This document shows positions 8,465-18,184 of a stretch of DNA of 47,780 nt, piece after piece. Source of the stretch: Bordetella parapertussis (lineage in GTDB: Bacteria; Bacteroidota; Bacteroidia; Chitinophagales; Chitinophagaceae); NCBI GenBank assembly GCA_943331005.2, contig CALQJX020000027.1, positions 1 to 47,780 on the forward strand, in the 5' to 3' direction. The first letter of the stretch is position 1. The number at the start of each line of letters is the position of its first letter. The position numbers and the translations under genes are program-made. A model generated the notes under the pieces. The model was not told the DNA's origin and did not search any database. It worked only from the letters and a program-made list of their open reading frames with translations.

Positions 8465-9664
8465 TTAGTGGTTTTTGCTGAGCCAGTTGAAGCCCGCAGC
8501 ACATACGAGTCCCATTATACCCACCACCCACCACAAGATGTAGTAGCTGAAGTGCTGGGCAATCTGTCCACCGGCATATGGACCTATAACTTGTGCAATG
8601 GACCATGCAGCCGTATAAAGCCCGGCATATTGTCCCCGGTTACTGGCCGTTGTTCTTTTGGTCCAGAAGCTGTTCATGAAGGGCATAGATAGCATTTCGC
8701 CCACAGTTACCAGCAGCATAGATACAACTGCAAGTGCCAGTCCGCCAGGAAAGATATTGAAGATCACAAACGATAGTGAAAGCAGAACGATGCCTGCCAC
8801 TATAAAGCGCATAAAATGCTTGTTATGCTCCAGCTTGAATACTATCGGCATTTCCAGCAAGGCTATCAGTATGCCATTCATGGCCATGATGCACCCAATC
8901 TGCAAAGGAGTAAGCTGCAGCAGCTGCCTGAAGAATACAGGCTGCGTAGCAAACAGCTGAAAGAAGCACATAGCAAAGAGTATGGTAAGCACTATGAATA
9001 CCATAAAGGGTTTGTCTTTGTATATGCTGAATCTTTCTTTCTTTTCGTGGTTGGTCTTGCGGGGCGGGGTAGCGCTGTTGCGCGATGGAGATAGTACCAG
9101 CAGCAGCAATAATGCAGCTCCTATATTGGTGGCGCCATCTATCCAGAAGAGGAGGTGGTAGTTGTGCGATGCTATGATACCTCCAAGTGCGCCGCCTGTA
9201 GCCCAGCCCAGGTTTATAGACAGCCTGTTGAGCGAGTAGCAGCGGGTACGGTTCTCCCCGCTACTATAATGTGCAATAGCAGTAGCATTTGCCGGCCGGA
9301 ACGACTCATTGAGTATAGCCAAGAAAAAGGTGCAGGCACATATGGCTATGAAGCTGGTTACCTGGCCCAGCACCATAAACATGACACCACCGCAAAGCAG
9401 TGCACTGAGCTGAATGAAGTAGAAACCGAAACGATCTGTGAGCCTTCCGCCAATGATGCCACCACAAATGGCTCCCAACCCGAAAATAGCCATGACCAGA
9501 CTGGCTTTGGCTATGGTGTAGTGTCTTGCCTGTGTCAGGTACAGCGTCATGAAGGGCACAACCATGGTACCGCTCCTGTTTATGAGCATTACCACAGATA
9601 GCCACCATGTAGCAGGCGATAGCCCGCTGTAAGCGTTTCTGTAAAGGTTGGCAATGCGTTTCAT
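8465..9664 (-). CDS. MFS transporter (drug-efflux type)
   Basis: 399 residues from the chosen ATG, with about 12 membrane segments. The motif-A loop reads GGIIGGRLTDRFGF, between helices 2 and 3, as in MdtH/YajR-type proton-driven exporters. I chose the ATG at 9664 over an upstream TTG at 9688. A perfect TAnnTTTG element (TATCTTTG) sits between the two and ends 5 nt before the ATG, so the transcript should start at or almost at the ATG. A charged cytoplasmic linker (SPSRNSATPPRKTNHEKKER) separates the two six-helix halves. The substrate is not predictable. Confidence 0.85.
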   Translation of the reverse strand: MKRIANLYRNAYSGLSPATWWLSVVMLINRSGTMVVPFMTLYLTQARHYTIAKASLVMAIFGLGAICGGIIGGRLTDRFGFYFIQLSALLCGGVMFMVLGQVTSFIAICACTFFLAILNESFRPANATAIAHYSSGENRTRCYSLNRLSINLGWATGGALGGIIASHNYHLLFWIDGATNIGAALLLLLVLSPSRNSATPPRKTNHEKKERFSIYKDKPFMVFIVLTILFAMCFFQLFATQPVFFRQLLQLTPLQIGCIMAMNGILIALLEMPIVFKLEHNKHFMRFIVAGIVLLSLSFVIFNIFPGGLALAVVSMLLVTVGEMLSMPFMNSFWTKRTTASNRGQYAGLYTAAWSIAQVIGPYAGGQIAQHFSYYILWWVVGIMGLVCAAGFNWLSKNH

Positions 9665-9669
9665 GGCGG

Positions 9670-9677
9670 CAAAGATA
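9670..9677 (-). promoter_or_regulatory. -7 element TATCTTTG for the MFS gene
   Basis: Perfect TAnnTTTG match on the minus strand, 5 nt upstream of the ATG at 9664. Transcription would then begin within a few bases of the start codon, giving a leaderless or near-leaderless mRNA. Confidence 0.5.
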
Positions 9678-9732
9678 GCGGATAGCAAGGGCAGAATGGC
9701 TCAACGGCCTGTGCTATAGTTTTGTGAAAAAT

Positions 9733-9760
9733 AGAAACGCCCCCATTCGGAGGCGTTTCT
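9733..9760 (-). terminator. Intrinsic terminator after secA
   Basis: The hairpin arms agaaacgcc and ggcgtttct (9 bp) extend by two further GC pairs past one mismatch around a 4-nt loop. Read on the minus strand the hairpin is followed by an A/T-rich tract, atttttcac. It lies 25 nt beyond the secA stop and upstream of the MFS promoter. Confidence 0.75.
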
Positions 9761-9785
9761 GTATAAGGGGAAATGGAGTAAGTTA

Positions 9786-12700
9786 TTACTGAAGTCCTAC
9801 ACCATGACAGCTTTTGTATTTCTTGCCGCTTCCGCAAGGGCAAGGATCATTGCGGCCAATTTTTGGTCCGGCCTGCACAGGAGTCCTTTTTACTGGTTCC
9901 TGATTTTCCGGTGTTTCGGTATAGTAGTCGTCTTCATTTGCAGCATATGCATGACCTGCAGCTTCTACCTGCGCCTTGTTGTCATGCATCTGACTCATGT
10001 CAGTGTGATGCTGTGGTTCCTGCGCAACCTGTGGTGGTGCATCCTGAATAGGAATACCGGCACGCATGATGAAGCTGATGATATTCTTGTTGGTCTCCAT
10101 CATCATCTGCTTGAACAGATTGAAGGCTTCGAACTTATAGATCAACAGCGGGTCTTTCTGCTCGTAGGATGCCATACGCACACTCTGGCGCAGGTCGTCC
10201 ATAGCACGCAGATGGTTTTTCCAAGAGTCATCTATGAGCGCCAGTGTGATGTTCTTTTCCAGTGCCTGCATGATAGGCAGTCCTTCCTGAGCCACAGACT
10301 CTTTCAGGTCTACATATACCTGCATGCCACGCACACCATCGGTAAACGGAATAACAATGTTCTCTACATTGTCGCCGTTCTCCTGCAGGATCTGCATGAG
10401 TGTTGGCATCATATGCTCGCGCAACGCTGCAGACTTGCGGTTATAGAAGTCGTTGACAGCATGGTACAGTTTTTCGCCAATAACATTAGCATTAGGCTTC
10501 ACGGCATCTTCCTGTGCTATTTCGAATTCTATAGCAAGGTGTTTGATCACCTCGAGGTTGAATGCTTCTTTATCGCCTGATGTTACGAACTGCTCAGCGA
10601 GGTCGACACATACAGAGAATATAGCGTTATCGAGGTCTATAGACAGGCGATCACCGAATAATGCGTGGTTGCGGCGCTTGTAAATAACATCGCGCTGTGC
10701 ATTCATTACATCATCATATTCCAGCAGGTTCTTACGCATACCGAAGTTGTTCTCTTCCACTTTGCGTTGTGCGCGCTCAATAGATTTTGAGATCATGCTG
10801 TGTTGCAGCACCTCGCCGTCTTTGTGACCCATTTTGTCCATGAGCGAAGCGATACGCTCTGAACCGAACAGACGCATCAGATCATCTTCCAGTGAAACGA
10901 AGAACTGAGAAGAACCCGGATCGCCCTGACGACCGGCACGACCACGCAACTGGCGGTCTACACGGCGGCTTTCGTGCCGCTCTGTACCGATGATAGCCAG
11001 ACCACCAGCCTGTTTCACACCCTGTCCCAGTTTGATGTCGGTACCACGGCCAGCCATGTTGGTAGCAATGGTAACAGCACCAGCCAGACCAGCTTCTGCA
11101 ACTATCTGTGCTTCACTGGCATGTTGTTTCGCATTCAGTACTTTGTGTGTTATCTTTTTCTGCTGCAGCATACGGCTCAGCAATTCAGAAACTTCAACTG
11201 AAGTAGTACCGACCAGCACCGGACGGCCAGCTGCGCTGAGTTTTTCTATTTCGTCTATTACAGCCTTATATTTCTCACGTTTCGTTTTGAAAACAAGGTC
11301 CTGCTGATCGTTACGAACAATAGGCAGGTTGGTGGGTATACTCACTACATCGAGTTTATATATTTGCCAGAATTCACCTGCTTCTGTTTCGGCAGTACCG
11401 GTCATACCTGCCAGTTTGTGGTACATGCGGAAGTAGTTCTGCAATGTAACAGTAGCAAAGGTTTGTGTAGCTGCTTCAACCTGTACATTTTCTTTAGCTT
11501 CGATAGCCTGATGCAGGCCATCGCTATAGCGGCGGCCATCCAGTATACGACCAGTCTGTTCGTCTACTATCTTCACCTTGCCATCCATAACAACATACTC
11601 CACATCTTTATCGAATAGGGTGTATGCCTTCAGTAACTGCTGTACAGAGTGTATGCGATCTGCTTTGATTGCATATTCCTGAATGAGTGCGTCTTTGCGT
11701 TGTGTTTTTTCTTCAGCAGAATGGGTAGCTTTTTCTATTTCAGCTATTTCGCTGCCTATATCCGGCAGAATGAAGAAGCTGGTATCTTCACCTGCACCGG
11801 TGATGAGTGCAATACCTTTATCTGTAAGGTCTACACTGTTGTTCTTCTCATCTATAGTAAAATACAGTTCAGTATCTACTTTAGGCATGTTGCGTTGCTG
11901 CTCGCCTATGTAGTAATTTTCTGCTTTCTGTAGTATTTGTTTGTTGCCTTCTTCGCTCAGGAACTTGATAAGAGCGCTGTTCTTAGGAAGGCCACGATAT
12001 GCCCTGAAAAGGTGCAAGCCTCCTGCGTCTTTGTCGGCCTTGCCTTCCGCTATCAGGCGTTTGGCTTCTGTGATACTCTGGTTGATGATCTTTTTCTGAG
12101 CATCGAGCAGTCTTTCGATCCTTGGTTTCAGTACATGGAACTGCTGTTCATCGCCACGAGGAATAGGGCCTGAAATGATAAGCGGAGTACGTGCATCATC
12201 TACGAGTACACTATCCACCTCATCCACCATTGCATAGTGGTGTTTGCGCTGCACCATTTCATCGGGGTGGTGTACCATGTTATCACGCAGATAGTCGAAG
12301 CCGAATTCATTGTTGGTACCGTAAGTGATATCTGCCATGTATGCCTTGCGACGCTCGGGAGAGTTTGGCTGATGTTTGTCAATACAATCTGTAGTGAGCC
12401 CCAGCCATTCGAACAGAGGGCCGTTCCATTCCTGGTCACGACGAGCCAGGTAATCGTTCACTGTTACTATATGTACACCTTCGCCAGCCAGTGCATTGAG
12501 GTATGCAGGCAATGTAGACACCAGTGTTTTACCCTCACCGGTGGCCATCTCTGCTATTTTACCTTCGTGCAGTACCATGCCACCAATCAGCTGCACATCA
12601 TAGTGTACCATGTTCCAGCTAACGGTGATACCAGCGGCATCCCATGTATTATTAAAGACAGAATTGTCGCCATCTATTCGGATATGTTTGCGTGTTTCAG

Positions 12701-13121
12701 CAAGTTCTATATCCAGCTGTGTAGCAGTGGCAACAACCTCAGTATTGTCTTTGAACCTTCTGGCTGATTCTTTGATAACAGCAAAAGCTTCAGGAAGTAT
12801 GATGTTGAGGATCTCTTCTATTTGTTCATCCCTTTTCTTTACAAGTTTGTCTACTTCGTTGTACACAAGCTCGCGTGCCTGAATATCATCTGCATTTTCC
12901 ACATCTGCTTCTGCCTTTTTATCGGCTATCTGCTGGTCTATATCAGAAAGATGTTCCTGTATACGGGCGCGGAATTCCTGCGTTTTGTTGCGCAGTTCAT
13001 CATTAGAAATAGATTGCAGCTCGTTAAAGAAGCGGTTTGCCTGGGCAACAATGGGTTGCAGTTTTTTTACATCTTTGTCGGATTTGCTACCGCCAAATAG
13101 TTTTGCGAGGATGCCTATCAT
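9786..13121 (-). CDS. secA: Preprotein translocase ATPase SecA
   Basis: 1111 residues; the motor that drives unfolded preproteins through SecYEG. Walker A is MATGEGKT (192-199) and the DEAD-type box is DEVD (300-303). The second helicase lobe ([12 protein letters not shown], then [25 protein letters not shown]) is intact. The C-terminus has the zinc-binding SEC-C tail with C1094, C1096, C1105 and H1106, which binds SecB or the ribosome in relatives. It is longer than E. coli SecA (901 residues), mostly through an N-terminal helical extension and an insertion around residues 330-430 typical of Bacteroidota. It is transcribed alone and ends at an intrinsic terminator. Confidence 0.97.
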   Translation of the reverse strand: MIGILAKLFGGSKSDKDVKKLQPIVAQANRFFNELQSISNDELRNKTQEFRARIQEHLSDIDQQIADKKAEADVENADDIQARELVYNEVDKLVKKRDEQIEEILNIILPEAFAVIKESARRFKDNTEVVATATQLDIELAETRKHIRIDGDNSVFNNTWDAAGITVSWNMVHYDVQLIGGMVLHEGKIAEMATGEGKTLVSTLPAYLNALAGEGVHIVTVNDYLARRDQEWNGPLFEWLGLTTDCIDKHQPNSPERRKAYMADITYGTNNEFGFDYLRDNMVHHPDEMVQRKHHYAMVDEVDSVLVDDARTPLIISGPIPRGDEQQFHVLKPRIERLLDAQKKIINQSITEAKRLIAEGKADKDAGGLHLFRAYRGLPKNSALIKFLSEEGNKQILQKAENYYIGEQQRNMPKVDTELYFTIDEKNNSVDLTDKGIALITGAGEDTSFFILPDIGSEIAEIEKATHSAEEKTQRKDALIQEYAIKADRIHSVQQLLKAYTLFDKDVEYVVMDGKVKIVDEQTGRILDGRRYSDGLHQAIEAKENVQVEAATQTFATVTLQNYFRMYHKLAGMTGTAETEAGEFWQIYKLDVVSIPTNLPIVRNDQQDLVFKTKREKYKAVIDEIEKLSAAGRPVLVGTTSVEVSELLSRMLQQKKITHKVLNAKQHASEAQIVAEAGLAGAVTIATNMAGRGTDIKLGQGVKQAGGLAIIGTERHESRRVDRQLRGRAGRQGDPGSSQFFVSLEDDLMRLFGSERIASLMDKMGHKDGEVLQHSMISKSIERAQRKVEENNFGMRKNLLEYDDVMNAQRDVIYKRRNHALFGDRLSIDLDNAIFSVCVDLAEQFVTSGDKEAFNLEVIKHLAIEFEIAQEDAVKPNANVIGEKLYHAVNDFYNRKSAALREHMMPTLMQILQENGDNVENIVIPFTDGVRGMQVYVDLKESVAQEGLPIMQALEKNITLALIDDSWKNHLRAMDDLRQSVRMASYEQKDPLLIYKFEAFNLFKQMMMETNKNIISFIMRAGIPIQDAPPQVAQEPQHHTDMSQMHDNKAQVEAAGHAYAANEDDYYTETPENQEPVKRTPVQAGPKIGRNDPCPCGSGKKYKSCHGVGLQ

Positions 13122-13717
13122 TTTGTGTATATCAAAAAAAGGTAAAAATTAGATTTCACAGCTTATTTAACAATAAGCTGCACCTCGTTCGTGGTATCAA
13201 AATTCATGCAAATATTATTCTGCTGTCATGTTGGCACACAAGGGGTGCCAAAGCTACATTAAAGGCAGCATTTCAGCAAGTCCGACTGACTGTTTGTGGG
13301 TTTTGGCAGTTTGTGTGATTTTATATTTCATATGTTTTAAATTGGCAATCCATTAATAATGTCTGTCAGTACTTTTTATTGTGCTTTTAGTGTACTTGTA
13401 ACGTTGTGTAGTGTTAGTAGGTAACTTATGTATGGTATTCAATACATTTGGACTCAGGCCAATGTGACATTTGATAAATTGCTTTTGAAGTAATCTGATA
13501 TTACAAGTAGCATCTAGGAGTAAGAGATGGAGCTGTTACTCAGGGGGACTGTTTTTCTCTATTAGGTATGTTATATTATAAATAAGGACTGAAAAAGGCC
13601 GTTTATTCTTGTTTTTGAGTAGGATTGTTAGGGGGAATAAAAAAAAGTACCCTAATAATTTGCAGGGCAAGAAAATTTTTATGTATTTTGGGTTCAATTT
13701 TGAAAACGAAAACAAAC
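13122..13717. other. Divergent intergenic region between secA and the three-repeat secreted protein
   Basis: About 600 bp of AT-rich sequence with no convincing gene. A frame open from 13625 runs into the downstream gene but lacks a start that fits its signal peptide. TATTTTG at 13684-13690, 27 nt before the ATG at 13718, is a one-base-short version of TAnnTTTG and a possible promoter. The secA-proximal side has TACC followed by a T-run and G, a stretched version of the same motif. I see no RNA gene or stable hairpin here. Confidence 0.45.
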
Positions 13718-14260
13718 ATGAAAAGAACCATCGTCTTAGTAACCACAATATTCGCAGCGATTTTTCTAAGCAGTAAAAGCTTCGCACAGGAAGATCTTGT
13801 GCGTATTTTCCGTTGGTATGTTCCTCAGGACAGGGATTATGTAACAGTAGTTGACGGCGAATACCAGGATGGTCAGTTGATCAACTGGGGTTGGGGAGAC
13901 AAAACGCTTTTGTTCTGGGCGTATCGCAATCCGGGTCCTAACCGCGTTGCAGTGAATGGCTGGTTCAATCCTGTTGCCCGTATACACATCAGTGTTGCTG
14001 AAGATGAATTCAGTGATGACCAGATGCTGAAAATGGGTTATACTCAGAAACACCTTCAGTATTATGCGCTCACTCGTCGTGGACCAAACACTATGTGCAT
14101 TTATCGTTGGAAAGACGTTAAGCGCAGGTCTTGGATCACAATACCGGAAGATTACAATATGGATACTGACGTGTACCTGAAAAAAGGCTACCGCAGGAAA
14201 ACATATCAGTACTTCGGTGTTAGCCGTAACGTAGATGCTCCTATCTACGATCAGCTGTAA
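13718..14260 (+). CDS. Secreted protein made of three tandem ~49-residue repeats
   Basis: 180 residues from the ATG that opens a clear signal peptide (MKRTIVLVTTIFAAIFLSSKSFA). The mature part is almost wholly three repeats of about 49 residues, beginning VRIFRWYVPQDRDY, VAVNGWFNPVARIH and MCIYRWKDVKRRSW. Each has a central acidic stretch, GW or GY before a K-T/K-H position, and ends in an aromatic A/G-x-x-R-x-x-[GD] strand. The layout resembles DUF5648-type sugar-binding-like repeats, but I am not certain of the family. No enzyme motif, lipobox or T9SS domain is visible, so it is probably periplasmic or released. It stands alone with its own terminator; the function is unknown. Confidence 0.75.
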   Translation: MKRTIVLVTTIFAAIFLSSKSFAQEDLVRIFRWYVPQDRDYVTVVDGEYQDGQLINWGWGDKTLLFWAYRNPGPNRVAVNGWFNPVARIHISVAEDEFSDDQMLKMGYTQKHLQYYALTRRGPNTMCIYRWKDVKRRSWITIPEDYNMDTDVYLKKGYRRKTYQYFGVSRNVDAPIYDQL

Positions 14261-14281
14261 GATCATTTAATACAAATATTT

Positions 14282-14310
14282 AAGCCACTGTTCTAAACAG
14301 TGGCTTTTTT
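14282..14310 (+). terminator. Intrinsic terminator
   Basis: A perfect 11-bp stem (aagccactgtt / aacagtggctt) with a 3-nt loop is followed by a run of T, 21 nt after the stop of the three-repeat protein gene. The minus-strand side has only a weak T-run, so it mainly serves the + strand. Confidence 0.85.
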
Positions 14311-14346
14311 TATGCTATTATCTTAAGAATTTGGTTGTTTGGTTAT

Positions 14347-15486
14347 TTAAGTTCCTGCCGGCAGTTCGTGGCCGAAACGAATGTACTGCAGCCTGATGAA
14401 GAGCGCATGCAGCTGAGTTTTGCCATGTGCATTCCTTTCTATGTAGAAGATAGTATCTGACAGTACATCTATCATTTTACTTATGCTTTCGAAAGGGATA
14501 TCTATTGCGGCAAATTTTCTGGCAAATTCGGCCTCAGTATCATTGAGGGGCAACGGGGCATTGGGCAGGTAACGTGCTTTCAGTGCATGTTCCAGCAACT
14601 GGATCACATAATGTAATAAGTTCTTCTGCTGTTCCCTGCCGGCCTTTGACCATTGTTCAATGAAAGCTGATATACCAGGGCCATTTCTTGTGAAAATGAC
14701 GTTGAACATTTGCTTTACTTCGGGGAAGAGATCGTTTTCGGCATGTTGCAACAAGCGTAAAGCCTCTGTATAGCTACCCATTGCCAGGTGAGCAACCTGC
14801 GATGCTACCCTGGGATCTGCAAGGGACCTTGTTGAAAGTGCTTCGGCAATATCTGCAGCTGCTATTGGTGCCAGTTTAACTTCTTGCGTGCGGGAAAGAA
14901 TAGTGGCCAGAATGTCTTCTCTGTTTTCTGCCACAAAGATCATGATCGTATTCTGTGGCGGCTCCTCAATAAGTTTCAGCAGAATGTTGCCTTCCTTACC
15001 CAGGTATTCGGGGCGCCATATGATCTGTATCTTTTTGCCTCCTTCGTATGATTTAAGGTATAGTTTTTCTATGATCTCCCTACATTCTTCGGCAGGAATA
15101 TTTCCCTGTTTATTCTCGGCGTTGATGAACTGCAGCCACTCGAAAGTGGTGCCGTAAGGTGTTTGTTTCAAAAACTCTCTGAATTCCTGCATATAAATGC
15201 GGCTCAGCGCTTTTGTGTTAGGTTTTGGTGATATACAGGGGAAACTAAAGTGCAGGTCGGCATGCTCTAGGCGGGCAACCTTGCTGCAGCCAGCACATTT
15301 ACCGCAAGAATCTATATCGGTTCGGTTCTCGCAAAAGATATACTGAGCCAGTGCAATAGCCAGAGGAAGTCCTCCTGTACCTTCGGCGCCGGTAATGAGG
15401 AGCGCATGAGGCATGGAGTTGCCCTTCCACATTTTCAATAAACCGATCTTTGCGGCCTGTTGGCCAACTACGTTGCTGAAATTCAA
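14347..15486 (-). CDS. holB: DNA polymerase III delta' (clamp-loader) subunit
   Basis: 379 residues; an AAA+ clamp-loader subunit that helps open the beta sliding clamp. The P-loop is degenerate (GAEGTGG, 33-39, lacking the Lys), as expected because delta' does not hydrolyse ATP. A four-Cys zinc module follows (C52, C61, C64, C67) and then the sensor-like LLKLIEEPPQNT and SRTQ motifs. The start is TTG. The protein begins MNFSNVVGQQ, where homologues begin, no in-frame ATG lies nearby, and a TAGATTTG -7 element sits 38 nt upstream. It could be annotated simply as an ATP-binding protein or a DnaX-like protein, but the missing Lys and the position of the zinc module favour delta'. Confidence 0.88.
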   Translation of the reverse strand: MNFSNVVGQQAAKIGLLKMWKGNSMPHALLITGAEGTGGLPLAIALAQYIFCENRTDIDSCGKCAGCSKVARLEHADLHFSFPCISPKPNTKALSRIYMQEFREFLKQTPYGTTFEWLQFINAENKQGNIPAEECREIIEKLYLKSYEGGKKIQIIWRPEYLGKEGNILLKLIEEPPQNTIMIFVAENREDILATILSRTQEVKLAPIAAADIAEALSTRSLADPRVASQVAHLAMGSYTEALRLLQHAENDLFPEVKQMFNVIFTRNGPGISAFIEQWSKAGREQQKNLLHYVIQLLEHALKARYLPNAPLPLNDTEAEFARKFAAIDIPFESISKMIDVLSDTIFYIERNAHGKTQLHALFIRLQYIRFGHELPAGT

Positions 15487-15523
15487 GAGATGATTTGCTG
15501 TATCTGGTATGAGATATGACCTA

Positions 15524-15531
15524 CAAATCTA
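15524..15531 (-). promoter_or_regulatory. -7 element TAGATTTG for holB
   Basis: Matches TAnnTTTG on the minus strand in the divergent holB/lptE spacer. The predicted transcript start leaves a leader of about 30 nt with no ATG before the TTG start, which supports the TTG. Confidence 0.45.
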
Positions 15532-15585
15532 ATCAACCTGCAGGAATGAACAAAAAATGGAGGTAGTCACTACGGCAATATTTCC

Positions 15586-15593
15586 TACTTTTG
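15586..15593 (+). promoter_or_regulatory. -7 element TACTTTTG for the lptE operon
   Basis: Perfect TAnnTTTG match, 10 nt before the lptE ATG at 15604. It supports that ATG over the in-frame GTG at 15595 and implies a leader of only a few bases. Confidence 0.5.
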
Positions 15594-15603
15594 TGTGTTT
15601 CCA

Positions 15604-16110
15604 ATGAAGTTATCTGCCGTCATACCATACTTATTCTGCCTGTTTCTCCTGCCCATGGCCGGTTGTCATGTGTATAGTTTTTCTGGGGCTGCCATAGAAG
15701 GGAAGACCATCAATATCCATCAGTTAGAAAACAGAGCCCGTAATGTGGTGCCTAGTCTCAGTGCTACACTTACCGAAAAGGTGAGGCGGAGGATCTTGTC
15801 GCAGACAGGTTTGAAACCTGTGACGAGCGATGAGGCAGATTATGATATTACAGGTAAGATAACTACCTATGAAGTGACCGTAACAGCAGCACAAGGCGTG
15901 CAGCTGGCTACCAAAAACAGGTTGACCATAGGTGTGGAGGTTACTTTTGTGAACCGATTGAATGAAAAGGCAGGATTTACACAGACATTTACAAGGTTTT
16001 CGGACTTTAATGCCTCGCAGATGCTGCAAAGTGTAGAGGGTGCATTGATAGAAGACATAGGAAATCAGCTGGCAGATGATATTTTTAATAAAGCTTTTGT
16101 AAATTGGTAG
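15604..16110 (+). CDS. lptE: LPS-assembly lipoprotein LptE
   Basis: 168 residues. The signal peptide ends in a lipobox (LLPMAGC), so the mature protein is an outer-membrane lipoprotein. The body has the LptE pattern: YSFSGAAIEGKTINIHQLENRA near the N-terminus, a helix with LTEKVRRRILSQTGLKPV, DYDITGKITTYEV, and a C-terminal helix (EDIGNQLADDIFNKAFVNW). LptE plugs and assembles the LptD barrel that inserts lipopolysaccharide in the outer leaflet. It is the first gene of an operon with a TPR protein (9 nt gap) and secG. The ATG was chosen over the GTG nine bases upstream. Confidence 0.88.
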   Translation: MKLSAVIPYLFCLFLLPMAGCHVYSFSGAAIEGKTINIHQLENRARNVVPSLSATLTEKVRRRILSQTGLKPVTSDEADYDITGKITTYEVTVTAAQGVQLATKNRLTIGVEVTFVNRLNEKAGFTQTFTRFSDFNASQMLQSVEGALIEDIGNQLADDIFNKAFVNW

Positions 16111-16119
16111 CGCTATAGC

Positions 16120-17226
16120 ATGGAAAAACAGGCTTCAATAAAATATTTATCAGGATTAATGGATAATCCTTCCAGCCTCACAGAAGGTGATCAGGGTAGT
16201 ATTGCCGGTTACAGGCAGGCGTATCCTTACTTTGTTCCTGCCCGTTATCTGGAAGCTGCTGCAAAGCATAGAGATGCATCTTTTGCTCCGGCAATGATGT
16301 CTTCTATGATGCCCTATGCAGGAGATTGGATGCAACTATGCGATTTTCTGAATTCAGTGAATACACAGGTAGTGGTTTCAGAGACACAAACAGAAGTAAT
16401 TGACGCTGAAGAGCAGGGTGTAGCGGAAATAATTGCAACAGAAGTAGATTCTGTATCTGCTGTTGTAGCGGAGGTGCTTACAGAAGATGTTACAGCAGAT
16501 GCTGTAACAGACGATATGGCAGAAGACATAGAGACAAAACATAACAGCTTCTGGATACAGGACGAAACGGTAGCTGAAATTGCAGTTACCGAAGAAGAGC
16601 CTGAGGCTGTTGATATAAATGATGAAGAAATTACGGAAGAGCTGGTTGCTGAAGCCGTAGATGTAATAGAAGAACAGGTTGCTGTGATAAATGAGGAGGC
16701 ACTAGCAGATGAAGAACCGGTTCGGATACAAAAGGATGAGAAACCACTCATAAGTCCGGTGTATACTGAAGATTATTTTCTGCAGCAAGGCGAGAAAATA
16801 TCTGTGGAGCTGCCAATTGAAATAGGTAGTTTGAAGCCCCTAGAAAACAAGGCAACAATTGCAAAATCACTTATGGTAATGATGAGTTTCTCAGAGTGGT
16901 TGCTGCATTTTAAGAATACCACAGAGAAACAAATAGAAGAGACCAAGGATCAGAAAGCGCTGAAAACAATGTGGCAGAAAGAAAAGCTTGCTGCCGCTAT
17001 TGAAGAAGAGAACGAGGAGATACCGGAAAATGTGTTTGAGATGGCTGTAAACTCCATTACCAAGGAAGATGGCCTTGCAAGTGAATCTTTGGCTGAAATT
17101 TATATAAAGCAAGGCAAGTATGATAAGGCAATGGATATGTACAGAAAATTAAGTTTGCGAAATCCTCAAAAAAATGCTTACTTTGCCCTCAAAATAGAAG
17201 AAATCTTAAAGGAAAAACAATCATGA
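16120..17226 (+). CDS. TPR-motif protein with an acidic low-complexity linker
   Basis: 368 residues with no signal peptide or membrane segment, so cytoplasmic. Residues 1-80 form a small helical domain (QAYPYFVPARYLEAAAKH). About 90-205 is a very acidic, Val/Ala/Glu/Asp-rich linker of low complexity. The region from about 255 carries SFSEWLLHFKN, and a TPR-like helix pair follows at about 320-350 (ASESLAEIYIKQGKYDKAMD). Proteins of this layout are found between lptE and secG in other Bacteroidota, but no activity is known to me. The stop overlaps the secG start by 4 nt (ATGA), which suggests translational coupling. Confidence 0.75.
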   Translation: MEKQASIKYLSGLMDNPSSLTEGDQGSIAGYRQAYPYFVPARYLEAAAKHRDASFAPAMMSSMMPYAGDWMQLCDFLNSVNTQVVVSETQTEVIDAEEQGVAEIIATEVDSVSAVVAEVLTEDVTADAVTDDMAEDIETKHNSFWIQDETVAEIAVTEEEPEAVDINDEEITEELVAEAVDVIEEQVAVINEEALADEEPVRIQKDEKPLISPVYTEDYFLQQGEKISVELPIEIGSLKPLENKATIAKSLMVMMSFSEWLLHFKNTTEKQIEETKDQKALKTMWQKEKLAAAIEEENEEIPENVFEMAVNSITKEDGLASESLAEIYIKQGKYDKAMDMYRKLSLRNPQKNAYFALKIEEILKEKQS

Positions 17227-17516
17227 TATCCCTTATAACAATACTGATATTGCTGGCGTCTGTGGTTCTGGCATTTTTTATTCTTATCCAAAATCCTAAA
17301 GGCGGTGGACTGCAAGGTTCATTTGGTAGCATGAGTTCTCAGGTAATGGGCGTGAAGCAGTCTACGGATGTAATGGAAAAAGGTACTTGGACCCTTATAG
17401 GTGTGATAGGTGGTCTTTGTCTGGTATCTGTGATGTTCTTCCAGAAACCAGAGGGTGTTTCTAAAGGTAAAACGCCTGCACAGAAATCTGCACCAGCAAA
17501 TGGCGCTAAGAAGTAA
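17223..17516 (+). CDS. secG: Preprotein translocase subunit SecG
   Basis: 97 residues with two membrane helices (about 2-22 and 57-75), joined by the conserved cytoplasmic loop ILIQNPKGGGLQGSFG. That loop identifies SecG, the accessory subunit of the SecYEG channel. The C-terminal tail is Lys/Ala-rich, as in other Bacteroidota. It is the last gene of the lptE operon, overlaps the TPR gene by 4 nt, and is followed by a strong terminator. Confidence 0.93.
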   Translation: MISLITILILLASVVLAFFILIQNPKGGGLQGSFGSMSSQVMGVKQSTDVMEKGTWTLIGVIGGLCLVSVMFFQKPEGVSKGKTPAQKSAPANGAKK

Positions 17517-17540
17517 TTAATACTAACTAACTATATTTTG

Positions 17541-17570
17541 ACCTGCCTCGATGACGAGGCAGGTTTTTTT
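17541..17570 (+). terminator. Intrinsic terminator of the lptE-secG operon
   Basis: A perfect 10-bp stem (acctgcctcg / cgaggcaggt) with a 4-nt loop runs directly into seven T residues, 25 nt after the secG stop. Confidence 0.92.
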
Positions 17571-18184
17571 GTTTAGAGGATTTCGTATCTCATCTGAATT
17601 TTTCATTTTTCCTGTCTAATTCAATCCTACTTCACTTTGCTTATTTGATTCGAGAAAGTGGAGATATCCAAATGTGGTGTAAGATATATTATTAATGTGC
17701 TTAAGGTCCAGCGTATTGAATAATTTAGTTCCTACTAATAAATGCAATAAATTATTTTATCTATTTATAATTAACAAATAGAAAACAGTTATTTCATAAA
17801 ATTATTAATGTATTGCAAAAATTTATTTGTTTAATACTGTCATACAACCTAATTTTATGCAACTGTTGATGATGCCAGCATGATCCCCTTGTGTACTGAG
17901 AGGCAAAATTAACTCTATCATTTTGTTCTCATGTAGCACTTAAGTGCCTGAAAAGTAAGGAATTCTTATCCGTTACTTCGTTTGGTCGAGGTTTTCTGCT
18001 GATGATATAACCAGAACTGGCCAAGGAACTTTAGTTAAATATTTCAGTTTTATTTTAATTTATGTAATTGTCATATGGCTCATCCTGTGTGTACTTTATG
18101 CATTCACTTTCCTTCGTAATTAAATTAATTAATATTGAATTTTATTTTCACCCGTCCATATGAATTTCCTTTAAAAAAAGTATC
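17571..18184. other. AT-rich intergenic region before the giant adhesin gene
   Basis: About 610 bp, strongly AT-rich, with no credible gene on either strand. It contains one perfect 12-nt palindrome, gcacttaagtgc (17936-17947). No clear TAnnTTTG element stands close to the adhesin start, so the promoter may lie further upstream with a long leader. No riboswitch or small RNA is recognisable. Confidence 0.4.

Noticed and set aside
17571..18184. Possible small RNA or riboswitch before the adhesin gene
   Set aside because: Only an isolated 12-nt palindrome is visible; no conserved riboswitch core or stable multi-stem structure could be made out by eye.
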